A stretch of DNA of 64,000 nucleotides from Blepharisma stoltei. Its lineage: Eukaryota; Ciliophora; Heterotrichea; Heterotrichida; Blepharismidae. The DNA is taken from NCBI GenBank assembly GCA_914767885.1, contig CAJZBQ010000005.1, positions 992,001-1,056,000 on the forward strand. Direction: 5' to 3'. The position numbers and the translations under genes were made by a program. The notes under the pieces were generated by a model. It did not search any database. It was not told the origin of the DNA and worked only from the letters and a program-made list of their open reading frames with translations. This document shows positions 44,779-54,097 of this stretch, one piece after another; position 1 is the first letter of the stretch, and each line of letters starts with the position of its first letter.

Positions 44779-45328
44779 TTATTGATTTCTGATAAATTGA
44801 TGAATAAGATAGCGCTTGACGAACACTTTGATCTTCTCTACGGTAGACGGATCTGTTTGAAGCCTGCCCTTGTCTCCAACAATTATCTTCTTTACTATCC
44901 TACATAGAAATTATAGTAATTGCCCGAGGATGGCGCTATCTTGCGCCATCCTCGGGCAATTCAAAAATGGCCCCACACTGGGAATTGAACCCACGTGTGG
45001 GGCCATTTTTGGTTAGTGGAGAACATCGACTTCCATGCACCAAAAATGGCCCCACACGTGGGTTCGATTCCCGGTATGGGGCCATTTTTTTAAATTGCCC
45101 GAGGATGACGCAAGATAGCGCCATCCTCGGGCAATTAGAATACCTATTTCTAGATTTCTCAATGGATTTCTTGCCGACCTGGATTTCTTCGTCAAATATA
45201 AGGCTTTTCATGACTTCTTTGACCTCAGATTTCACGATATCTTTGACGAATTGGGCGAATTCCTCAGCAGAAGCCGTTTTCTGCTGAGTTTGTTTTTTAG
45301 ACTTAGTTATATCAGCCTTAGTTTCCAT
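44779..45328 (-). CDS. Unknown small helical protein
   Basis: After the 244-bp insert 44901-45144 is removed (pointer TAGG), a protein of about 100 residues reads from ATG at 45326-45328: Lys/Gln-rich start (ADITKSKKQTQQK), amphipathic helices (FAQFVKDIVKSEVKEVMKSL) and a basic end (VKKIIVGDKGRLQ, IKVFVKRYLIHQFIRNQ). No family recognised. A TAA ends it at 44779-44781. Confidence 0.65.
44901..45144. mobile_element. Foldback element with hairpin ends and tRNA-like half (IES)
   Basis: TAGG-type pointer at both ends joins KSRNR to IVKKIIVGDKG. Each end is itself a hairpin (44920-44961 and about 45095-45137, arms TTGCCCGAGGATG-like). Between them lie two inverted copies of a segment whose TGGCCCCA/TGGGGCCA arms enclose GGTTCGATTCC (45049-45086), which matches a tRNA T-arm and pol III B-box. 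Confidence 0.85.
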
Positions 45329-45615
45329 ATTCAATAATTATTTGTGCGCCATCGATTTTAGGTCTCTTTCTAGAATTTAGGATTTTCTTGGCATTTAAGA
45401 ACAATATTTTACCTTTTTGCTGTTTTCTTTAGTGATAATGTAATTCAGTAAATTTCATAAGGGAGATTCTATGAGAATTGTAAGAAGAGTTTGATCTTTA
45501 ATTCTACTTTAGATGCCAGTCTAAAATAATACACTGATATTCTGCTGAATTAGGCCTCATTACCTCTTCTTTCCCATTTTAAGTGAAATTATATATGGAT
45601 TTTCTCCTCTACTAG

Positions 45616-45693
45616 TATAGCACTTTCCCTTGAATAGCCCGATAACAGGCTGGCTTCATCCCGTTATCGGGCTATTCAAGGGAAAGAGCTATA
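45616..45693. repeat. Long perfect hairpin
   Basis: 31-bp arms beginning TATAGC and containing TTTCCCTTGAATAGCCC pair with one mismatch around a 16-nt loop. Flanking TA on both sides. No gene near enough to make a terminator likely; probably a small foldback element. Confidence 0.85.
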
Positions 45694-46219
45694 TGAAATA
45701 TTAGGATGATTTTGGCATATCAAAAATATCTATCTTTTACATATCCGAGATTAATTAAGGTCAGATAAACTCTGTGTTTAAATAATTATTTTTATGATTT
45801 TAATCTCCTTTTGGGGACTTTGAAGCTTAATAAATGGAATTACTAAATTATCTTGCAAATCAATATTATCCAATTTTCTCTTATATCTGTTTAAGACAAA
45901 AGAATAGGCAAATTTATGCTAATTAAACACAAATGCAATATTATTTATTGAGTATTAATACCTAATTTTTGATTAAAGTAATTTAAAATAATTGGAATTT
46001 GAGCACTCATCAATACGATAAAAGCATCATAAGATTTTCTTTAAAATGCCAAACCATTTTTATATTTAATCTCATTTCATAATAATTTATTACGTAATTT
46101 TGTTAATAGATTTAAATACTAAATTAAAAATTGTATCAAAATCTCTTAATAAAAGAATGGAAATAAAAGCCAAACAGAGTTCGGATTTGTCTAAAAAACC
46201 TAATATCACATTATTTACT

Positions 46220-46571
46220 TACTCCCCCCTCCGTGAGTGAACAAAAAAATTTTGTTCACTCACGGGGTTAATTTTATTTTTTTAAAAATTTATATATAAA
46301 TTTTTATAAAATTTTTTTTCGAAATTTCAAAAAAATTTCACTTCTATCAAAATTGGAAAGCAAATATTAATTTAATTTGTAAAATTTATGTTTTAAAACG
46401 CAATTTTTTTAAAAATTAAACAGAATTAGCTCGAGATTTCATTTTACTAATTATCACTTATATATCAAATTTTTTTCCATAAAAAATTTTTGTTCACTCA
46501 CGGAGGGTGGGTTTTTGGGCAAAAAATAGGGATTTTTCTAATGGTTTTGTTCACTCACGGAGGGGGGGATT
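46220..46571. mobile_element. MITE family 1 copy f
   Basis: TA at 46220 and 46572. Left end is a hairpin (CCCCTCCGTGAGTGAACAAAA with its inverse directly after); right end has two GTTCACTCACGGAGGG units. Best full-length reference copy of the family. Confidence 0.93.
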
Positions 46572-46832
46572 TAGCAAAAACTACATTAGAGCTCTTCAAA
46601 ACTCTCCATTCTTAATTTACCTTAAAGCATTTTCTCAATTGGATAACTCATTTTTTCTAGAAAACATACAACCTCAATCCTGAAATAATGACTAAGTGCT
46701 TAGAATTTGATTAGAATAAATCTCGGGTTATTCCGAATTATCAATTCAATTTATAATGGAAAATCTCGAACTAGTAGAATTTTGTACTTAGAATTATGAT
46801 TTAGCCTTATTAATCAGAACTATTATATACAG

Positions 46833-47088
46833 GTTGCCCGATGATGGCGCTCAATGCGCCATCATCGGGCAGCACCAGAAAAGGGTCCACACGGGAAATG
46901 GGTTCCACGTGTGGAGCCCTTTTTGGCGCGTGGAAGTGAGGATTCTCCATGTGCAGAGCCCTTTTTGGCGCGTGGAAGTGAGGATTCTCCACGTGTCAAA
47001 AAGGGCTCCACACGTGGAACCCATTTCCCGTGTGGAGTCGTTTCTGGTTTTGACCGATGATGGCACATTGAGCGCCATCATCGGCATT
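46833..47088. mobile_element. Foldback element with hairpin ends, second copy
   Basis: Both ends are hairpins with GATGATGGCGC/GCGCCATCATC arms (46836-46870 and about 47052-47084). The inside contains inverted CCACACGGGAAATGGGTTCC-type segments and a direct repeat CCCTTTTTGGCGCGTGGAAG. Same design as 44901-45144 but diverged. Confidence 0.82.
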
Positions 47089-47180
47089 TATTATACATAG
47101 CTTTCTATTACCAAAAAATTATTATTCGATAAGATAATATTGACCAGATCCAAATATGGATTTAGATTATAAGAAAAATC

Positions 47181-49227
47181 ATGGACAATAACAACAATTT
47201 TGAAGTTCAGCAAATTGTTTGGGCAAAAATACGTGGCTATCCTTGATGGCCTGGAGTTGTATAATTTATATAGATTCATTCCATAGATCATAGAAAAAAT
47301 GAATCAGAAGATGAAAAAATTTTTATCGTCTATTTTATAGGGGAAAATACTCACTCCCCCCTCCGTCAGTGAACAAAACCATTAGAAAAATCGCTATCTT
47401 TTGCCCAAAAACCCACCCTCTGTGAGTGAACAAAAATTTTTTTTAATACAAAAATTTTTTATGGAAAAAAAATTTGATTAGTATAATGAAATCTCGAGCT
47501 AATTCTGTTTAATTTTAAACAAATTGCTTTTTAAAACAATAATTTATAAATATTTGCTTTCCAATTTTTGCGAATTATGATTTTTTTAAATTTGAAAAAA
47601 AAAAATTTCTATAAAATTTTATATAAACTTTTTAAAAAAAAAAAATTAACTCAGGGGGGAGTCAGTAATTATTATTCAGTGCTTCTTTGACATCAAAATA
47701 TATAAATGACTTTGAAAAATTTTATGACCAGTATTCTAAAAGCAAAAATAAAGTAAAGTTTAAGTAGTGGCTATTAAGTTGCATACATATAGGAAAGCAA
47801 TTGTTTGATGGGGAATTAGATGTAATGGATTTGGTAAATGTGAATGATACCCTGATACGAAATAGACGAAGATCCAAAGCCAAAAAAGATGAATGCTATA
47901 AGACAGTAAATGAGCAGCTTATCAATCTCAAATTGTGCTTACTCCCCCCCCCCCCCTCCGTGAGCGAACAAAAAAATTTTGTTCGCTCACGGAGGGGGGG
48001 TTAATTTTTTTTTTTAAAAAAAATTTATATATAAATTTTATAAAAAATATTTTTTTCGAAATTTAAAAAAATCCTAATTTGCAAAAATTGGGAAGCAAAT
48101 ATTAATTTAATTTGCAAAATTTATGTTTTAAAAGCAATTTGTTTAAAATTAAACAGAATTAGCTCTAGATTTCATTATACTAATTATCACTTATATATCA
48201 AAATTTTTTTTCCATTAAAATTTTTTCTATTAAAAAAATTTTTGTTCACTCACGGAGGGTGGGTTTTTGGTCAAAAAATGGCGATTTTTCTAATGGTTTT
48301 GTTCGCTCACGGAGGGGGGGGGGGGAGTTAGAAAAGCAGATAAATAGCGATACTAAATTAAATCCACAGAAATCTAACTCTAATCCCTGCTTATTTTTTA
48401 TTTTTTCATTTAATCCTTGCCATTTTTATATTATTTTTCATAAAGAGTAAAGACGAGCTTGAAAAATACCAAGACTCAATTATCCGATTTATTAGAGGAA
48501 TAGCTCAACAAGAAAGCAGCGTCGGAGAGCTCTGTGATTGTTTATATGAACTTTCAAAATTTGACATATCGTATCAAAGCCCAATAGAGAAGCTTATTAA
48601 ATTACTTATAAATGTGTGTGTTCATAGTAGTTGTAGCAAGCTGAAAGAAGTAGCATTTTTGGCTCAAAAATTAAGGGATTTCTGGAATTCAAAATCTGAG
48701 GAAAATAATGATTTTGGAAAAAAATCTGAATGGCCATATGTGCATGATAAGAAATTAAGAAAAAATGTCTGTTGGAAGATTTTTAAAGTTTTAGAACAAA
48801 AAGAAATATAAATAAAATGGTCGTGATGTCTGAGATGTCTTTTAGTGTGACAGCTACCCATGCATATCTGTGCATGGATTTTTTAATAACGTAATAGGGG
48901 CGAGAGGACAGAATTGGAAATACTGGTGCTCAGCAACGGTCTAGTAATCAGGGGTTTCGGCCTGGACTCAGAGGCGCCAGGGTCCGCCCAATTCGCTTGG
49001 GCCACCGCACAGCTGTGCAGAATATCATTCGTAGAAGCAAAGACTTTAAAAATGCAGCATTAAACTAACCTAATCTAGAACAAAAAGATTTTGATACACA
49101 AACAGCTCAAGAACTCGCGATTACAATAGAAGAAAATCTGAGAAAAAAAGACCCATCTATGTCTAGCTACTATAGAAATTTGTTCCGAAAAATGATCAGA
49201 GATATTATTCTCGCTTACTTAAATTAG
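47181..49227 (+). CDS. PWWP domain protein with TFIIS-like N and central domains
   Basis: N-terminal PWWP: VQQIVWAKIRGYPWWPGVIHSIDHRK, then VYFIGEN. After a basic linker (RRRSKAKKDE) comes a TFIIS N-terminal (LW) domain: IEKLIKLLINVCVHSSCSKLKEVAFLAQKLRDFW. It ends with a TFIIS central-domain-like segment: LRKNVCWKIFKVLEQKDF, TAQELAITIEENL, YYRNLFRKMIRDI. PWWP reads methylated histone tails and TFIIS domains contact RNA polymerase II, so a transcription-elongation role on chromatin is likely. The zinc ribbon of true TFIIS is absent. Breaks: introns 47259-47273 and 47753-47767, MITEs 47348-47665 and 47940-48328, IES 48381-48447, retroelement about 48804-49073. One frame discontinuity near 47690 is unresolved. 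Confidence 0.8.
47259..47273 (+). other. 15-nt spliceosomal intron
   Basis: GTATAATTTATATAG; joins WWPGV to IHSIDHRK in the PWWP domain. Confidence 0.88.
47348..47665. mobile_element. MITE family 1 copy g (IES)
   Basis: TA at 47348 and 47666; inverted relative to copy f (double unit at the left end, TACTCACTCCCCCC / GGGGGGAGTCAGTA). It lies in the PWWP domain just after VYFIGEN. Confidence 0.88.
47753..47767 (+). other. 15-nt spliceosomal intron
   Basis: GTAAAGTTTAAGTAG; joins SKSKNK to WLLSCIHIGKQ. Confidence 0.85.
47940..48328. mobile_element. MITE family 1 copy h (IES)
   Basis: TA at 47940 and 48329. Longest copy (389 bp), with a perfect hairpin at the left end (CCTCCGTGAGCGAACAAAA) and two GTTCRCTCACGGAGGG units at the right. 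Removal joins INLKLCL to EKQINSDTK. Confidence 0.92.
48381..48447. other. IES, 67 bp, TA-bounded
   Basis: TA at 48381 and 48448 joins QKSNS to KDELEKYQDSII. Confidence 0.78.
48804..49073 (+). mobile_element. Short retroelement-like copy F in TFIIS central domain
   Basis: Flanked by exact TAGAACAAAAAGA (about 48791-48803 and 49074-49086). GC-rich inside with hairpin CCATGCATATCTGTGCATGG and a degenerate CTAAC-type tail. Removal gives FKVLEQKDFDTQTAQELA. Confidence 0.8.
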
Positions 49228-49768
49228 ATTTTTATTAATTTTGCATTATTAAACAAATATACATTAAAAATAAATCAACATTAATCAGATAAGTATAAAT
49301 ATTTAAGTCCAGTAGTTTATCGAACTGTTAGAAACGAAGTAGCCTAGATATCAAACATTAGGTACTAAATTATGTATTATTAGCCTAATAATTCTAAATT
49401 ATACACTGTACTGTCACCATTGCTTTCTTATTTATATTTTCTATTAACAATTCTCTTTTTAAACCATTTATTGATAAAGCTATTTGTAAAATATTTATTA
49501 GAAATAAAAATCGAATGACCGCGAAAATTTGATAGTGCGACATCTCATAGGGGAAACTTTGTTCGAATCATTTTTGATAGTGAGACATTTGACCGAAAAA
49601 ACCGTCAAATTTCGGCCAAATGGATACACTACTTAAAGATTTTCGACCAAAAGTAATTCGGTGAAATGGACTTATCAAAAAGGCAAAGTCATTTGACCTA
49701 CACCCATAAAAATCGCTTCAAATGTCTTCCAGCCTTTATTACATATAATTATTGACAAAAATAAAAAT
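49228..49768. other. Intergenic with possible repeat
   Basis: At 49527-49600 a motif TTTGATAGTGMGACAT occurs twice 42 bp apart, and GACCGAAAAAACCGTC-like inverted pieces follow. It could be a decayed element; no family match within the window. Confidence 0.4.
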
Positions 49769-50774
49769 GAAAGAAATTCTCACTTTTCAATTAGGTAACC
49801 AAGGCAATTTCGCAGGCGCCTATTTTTGGCAAATCCAAGACGCATATCAGCATGGCTTTGAATTTCACGACCCATTTTTCATTCAAAACGCAGACCGATA
49901 CTATCCTCGAATGATCGGCCTTGACTGAAAAGCCAGTCTATCATATCCCACCCCAAGGCTACCTCAATCTGAAATTTTATGGTAATTTGTTATCAGGGAG
50001 GGAAATATCAAAAAATTCGAATCCGAAGCTTCCTCTGAAGTAAAATGAACAGACTTAATTATAGGGATGCTTGACATAAGAAATTTGATGCCCTGCTATA
50101 GAGATGACCTGATGCACGACGAATTAGAAGAAAAAATCAGATGGCTGGCAGAAAAATCAGAATCAGCCCAAGGCTCACATATTCTTGCAGACTGTGAATT
50201 TAGCAATTATTTGCTTGAAACTATTGAAATTTGTGAAGATTTTTTCCCAAAATTGCCGACATTTTTGATGTCGTTTAACTATAAAATGTCAATTGAAGAA
50301 GAATTTATGATGCATGAGCTGTCGAATTATTCACAAATTTTGCATGTAATTTGTAACCAAGCTGACGATAAGACAGGGTGGGCAGCTGCTGCGACTGTAT
50401 TGGATTCTACTTGCTATTGGTATAGAAATCAAGAACAAAGGATAGGAAATATTATTCAAGGACTAATGCCGAGGAGCCAAGGAAATTTGGTATCAGCAGA
50501 AATGAGCGGAGATTTTGAATATAAACTTGGGCCGAGTGGAAATGAGATTTATTCTCTTGAATTTTCCAGAGGAGATGAGAACTGTGAAGCTGTGCCAATT
50601 CCGAATGGATTCCCTATTTCTTTTGAAAGAGAAAATATAAAAATTTCGGCTAATACTGGGATTTATGAATTTTTGGAAGAATTCAAGCAGAGACCTGACC
50701 ATAACCATAATCGTGATGAGCTGCTGGAAACAAGAAATTATTTATCCTCACTTAAAGATAACTATATGTTATAA
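49769..50774 (+). CDS. Misato/DML1-like protein
   Basis: Begins MKEILTFQLGNQGNFAGAYFWQIQDA, the tubulin-like start typical of Misato, followed by EGNIKKFESEA after a 15-nt intron (49982-49996), then a helical region with GSHILADCEFSNYLLETIEIC. Misato proteins influence mitochondrial distribution in fungi and animals. At about 330 residues it is shorter than the usual 500, so part of the tubulin-like C-terminal half is missing or the gene is reduced. No IES. TGA is Trp at GLDWKAS and EVKWTD. Confidence 0.75.
49982..49996 (+). other. 15-nt spliceosomal intron
   Basis: GTAATTTGTTATCAG; splits the Trp codon of SEILWEGNIKK. Confidence 0.87.
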
Positions 50775-50997
50775 GCAATTTTTTATTACTAAATTATGAA
50801 GTTAACAATGATTATTACTTTTCTTAGTTGAGATATATAATAATTTTTAACTGAAAATCGCATAATTTCTTATTATCCTGCTATCTAAATTCCTAAACGT
50901 CCATTCATTTTAATCTTTTACATGGTAAATCTGGACCATTTCCAAAAACATCACAAATTCTCTTTAAATTTTGCGATTTAAACACGTGTATAAAAAA

Positions 50998-53900
50998 TGG
51001 TTAAATGCCTCTTGCTATTTCTAGCTTTGTCTTGCCTAGCACAAGATGCTACATATAATCAAGATTCATCATCTACAGAGGAAATCTCTACTGACGAAGA
51101 ACCTCAAATTCCAACGGAAACTTCAGAAACACCTGACCTTGATTTAGAAATTTTAGAGGATTCCGATGCAGAAAAGCATGAATTCCAAGCAGATGTTTCC
51201 AGAGTTATGGATATATTTATTCACTCTCTCTATACCCACAAAGATATCTTTCTCCGAGAAACTATTTCAAATGGCTCACCCCATCATTTAAATTTTATAA
51301 CAATTTTTATATAATAAAACCCAAAAAATAAGAAAATTTGTTTTTTAATGGGAAAGTCAGATGCATTGGATAAAGTCAGGTATCTTTCCATTACTGATGA
51401 TTCTGTATTAGGAGATAAAAAAGACCTGGAAATTTATATTGAGTATGATAAAGAAGCTAGAACTGTAAGTGTGACTGATACTGGGATCGGAATGACCAAG
51501 GATGACTTAATTAAGCATCTAGGAACCATCGCAAAGTCAGGAACTACACAGTTTGTCGAAGCATTATCAGCTGGCACAGATATATAAAGCCCTATAATAA
51601 ATTTCATATATCCAAATAAGCTTTTATTAGGGTTAATTTACACTAAAGGTTAGTTTTGAGCAGTATAAATTTGATAGGGCAATTTGGTGTTGGTTTTTAT
51701 AGTAATTTCTTAGTTGCTGAACAAATTATTGTTACCAGCAAACATAATGATGATAGTCAACACATTTGGATGTCAAGGGCAGGAAACACCTTCAGCGTTA
51801 TTGAAGACCCTCGTGGAAATACACTTGGAAGAGGAACTAGAGTTACTATTAAGCTTAAACAAGATGCATTAGATTTTGTTGATGAAGAAATTTTAAGAAA
51901 AACTGTTAGAAAATACTCTGAGTTCGTCCAATATCCTATACTCTATTATAAAATCAGAAATTTATATAAGCAGCCAATCCCTATAATTTAAAGAAAATTA
52001 TTTTTTTTAAAAAAAAAAATTTTAATCTGTTTGATAAGAAATATGTTATTTAGAAAGAATAAGATTGCTATGAATATAACCAATATATAATTTTCATATG
52101 AATATAAGATTTTATATTACTAAAAAAACATTATGCTTTTTTAAAATAGGCATATCTATTTAAGAGTAAAAAAAGACGTTTCCAAAGAAGTCGAAGATGA
52201 GGACTCTCAAGATGAAGAAAAATCAAAAATTGTCAGGGAAAAAGTCTGGCAATGGGAACGTGTTAACGAAAACAAGCCTATTTGGCTTCGTGAAGATGTA
52301 TCAGATGAAGAATACTCGAGCTTCTATAAAAGCTTAACTAAAGATTCCAAAGACCCAATGTCTTGGATTCATTTTACAGCAGAAGGTGAAGTAGAATTCC
52401 GAGCTTTACTTTATATTCCTCTCCTAATTAATATTTTATAAAAAAAAGCCGTTAATTCTCCCTTATTAATCCAATACATAATATTCCAAAAAACTTCTAG
52501 CTCTGATTTATTAAGAAATTATTATTCACAAGCAGCTCCAATAAAACTCTACGTTAAAAGAGTTATGATTACTGAAGATTTCCAAGAGCTCGTCCCACGG
52601 TATCTTAGTTTTATCCGTGGAGTTGTGGACTCTGATGACCTACCTTTAAATGTAGCCAGAGAAAATATTCAGCATACAAAGATTTTGAAACTTCTTAATA
52701 CTAAAATTACACGCAAAATTCTGCAAGATCTGCAAGAAATGGCTGATGAAGGAGCTGATGAGGACGGATTTAATGAATATATGTGTGAATAATTAATTGA
52801 TACTTTTTTAAGGAAATCTGATTGGAAAATTCCTATACAAATTATAGAGAATATAGAATTTTTCAAAGAATTCGGAAAACATATTAAACTTGGCCTTATG
52901 GAAGATGGGAAAAATAAAGCCAGACTTTCTAAGCTTTTAAGGTTTTATAGTACCTATAACATTAATGAGCTCACTAGTCTTGATGATTATATTGGGAGAA
53001 TGAAAGAAGGCCAAGAAGATATCTTTTTCATTGCAGGAGATGATAAAGCCAAGCTATCCCAGTCCCCACTTATACAGAAACTCAAAAAACTAGGCTATGA
53101 AGTCTTATGCCCTAATATGATGATTAATAAGCTTAGCTGTTATAAGCAAGAGAATTCTTTTTTTATCGAAAAATTATTAGAAAATAATGTTTGAATAGTA
53201 TAATTTTAGATGACCCTATTGATGAATATGCAGTAAATTCTTTACATGAATATGAAAAAATGCATCTACAAAATGTAGGGATTGATGAATGGACTCTTCC
53301 AGAAGAAAACGAAGAAGAAGCAAGGAAAAAAGAAAAAAAGCTGAAAAAGTATTATTATGTACTCACAGATTGGCTTACCCCATTAATGATAAACAAAACC
53401 TCACTATTTTAATAAAATTTCCCCATAGATACCATTTAATAGCACCCCAATAATATTGAGCAAAAAAAGTGTTCGCTATTAAATGAGGGATTTAGAGGTT
53501 TGATACCAAATAAAGTAAACTCGGTTACCATCAGCAGTAAGCTTGATGATGAGCCAAGCATAGTAACTACAGGAGACACTGGACAGTCTGCAAATATGGA
53601 AAGAATTAGCAAGCATCAAGCATTTGGTAAAAAAGATCAATCAGCGTAAGCTTTATTTAGATATCCTTCAAACTACCATAAATTAATCTCATTTTGAACC
53701 TTTTTCTTATCCTAATAACGAAATCAGCTATTTTTTTTTAAAAATTATCAGTACTCAATCTGCCAGAAAACTATATGAGCCAACGAAAAAAATATGGGAA
53801 CTTAACCCAGCCCACCCAATGGTCAAAAAAATGAATGAATGGGCTAATGTAAGAAATATTTAGCTTTTACCTAACGACATGGAACTTCGTGACCTCGCAG

Positions 53901-54085
53901 CCATGATGTACGACATATCCTTAATCCAGTCAGGATTTTTCGTATCCGACCCACGCGATTTTTACCAAAAAGTCCAGTGGATGATTGCCCAAGATATCGG
54001 GATCGACTCTAAAGCCCCTTACAAAGAGCCAGACGTAGAAGTAGAAATGCCACAAGATGAAGACGTTGAAAGTTTAGACGAATAA
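50998..54085 (+). CDS. GRP94-type ER HSP90 chaperone
   Basis: Signal peptide [15 protein letters not shown], acidic linker, then HSP90 N-domain ([69 protein letters not shown]), middle domain ([43 protein letters not shown]) and C-domain ([24 protein letters not shown]). GRP94 folds secretory proteins in the ER using ATP bound through the Asn of ETISN. Eight IESs and one 15-nt intron break the gene; joining restores every motif. The C-terminus is ESLDE and lacks a KDEL/HDEL retention signal. The start at 50998 follows a short AT-rich leader. Confidence 0.95.
51276..51356. other. IES, 81 bp, TCA pointer
   Basis: TCA at 51276 and 51357 joins ETISNG to [10 protein letters not shown]. No TA pair keeps both the essential Asn and the frame. 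Confidence 0.8.
51583..51665. other. IES, 83 bp, TA-bounded
   Basis: TA at 51583 and 51666 gives [18 protein letters not shown]. Confidence 0.9.
51937..52152. other. IES, 216 bp, TA-bounded
   Basis: TA at 51937 and 52153 gives [17 protein letters not shown]. Confidence 0.9.
52425..52481. other. IES, 57 bp, TA-bounded (boundary uncertain)
   Basis: TA at 52425 and 52482 joins ALLYIPLL to [12 protein letters not shown]; an alternative TA pair changes a few residues. Confidence 0.7.
52780..52851. other. IES, 72 bp, TA-bounded
   Basis: TA at 52780 and 52852 gives [19 protein letters not shown]. Confidence 0.88.
53106..53200. other. IES, 95 bp, TA-bounded
   Basis: TA at 53106 and 53201 gives [17 protein letters not shown]. 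Confidence 0.88.
53390..53503. other. IES, 114 bp, TA-bounded
   Basis: TA at 53390 and 53504 gives [17 protein letters not shown]. Confidence 0.8.
53628..53751. other. IES, 124 bp, TA-bounded
   Basis: TA at 53628 and 53752 gives [17 protein letters not shown]; other junctions would make this loop longer. Confidence 0.68.
53849..53863 (+). other. 15-nt spliceosomal intron
   Basis: GTAAGAAATATTTAG; joins MNEWAN to [12 protein letters not shown]. Confidence 0.9.
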
Positions 54086-54097
54086 TCTTAATTTAGC

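Larger units (their letters stand above)
45694..47180. other. Gene-poor region with two elements
   Basis: AT-rich with no gene that I can support. It holds a family-1 MITE (46220-46571) and a foldback element (46833-47088). Confidence 0.6.

Noticed and set aside
45049-45086. A tRNA gene
   Set aside because: Only an acceptor-like stem and T-arm are present; no D-arm or anticodon arm can be drawn. It is reported as a tRNA-like part of a foldback element instead.
45616-45693. Rho-independent terminator
   Set aside because: This is a eukaryotic genome, there is no adjacent gene end or U-tract, and the 31-bp arms are far too long.
46810-47100. Overlapping frames of 60-90 residues on both strands
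   Set aside because: They come from the inverted and direct repeats of the foldback element; the predicted text is repetitive and mirrored between strands, with no family match.
52410-52490. TATTCC direct repeat as the pointer of the fourth GRP94 IES
   Set aside because: The repeat is in different codon phases on the two sides, so joining there would shift the frame. A TA pair nearby keeps it.
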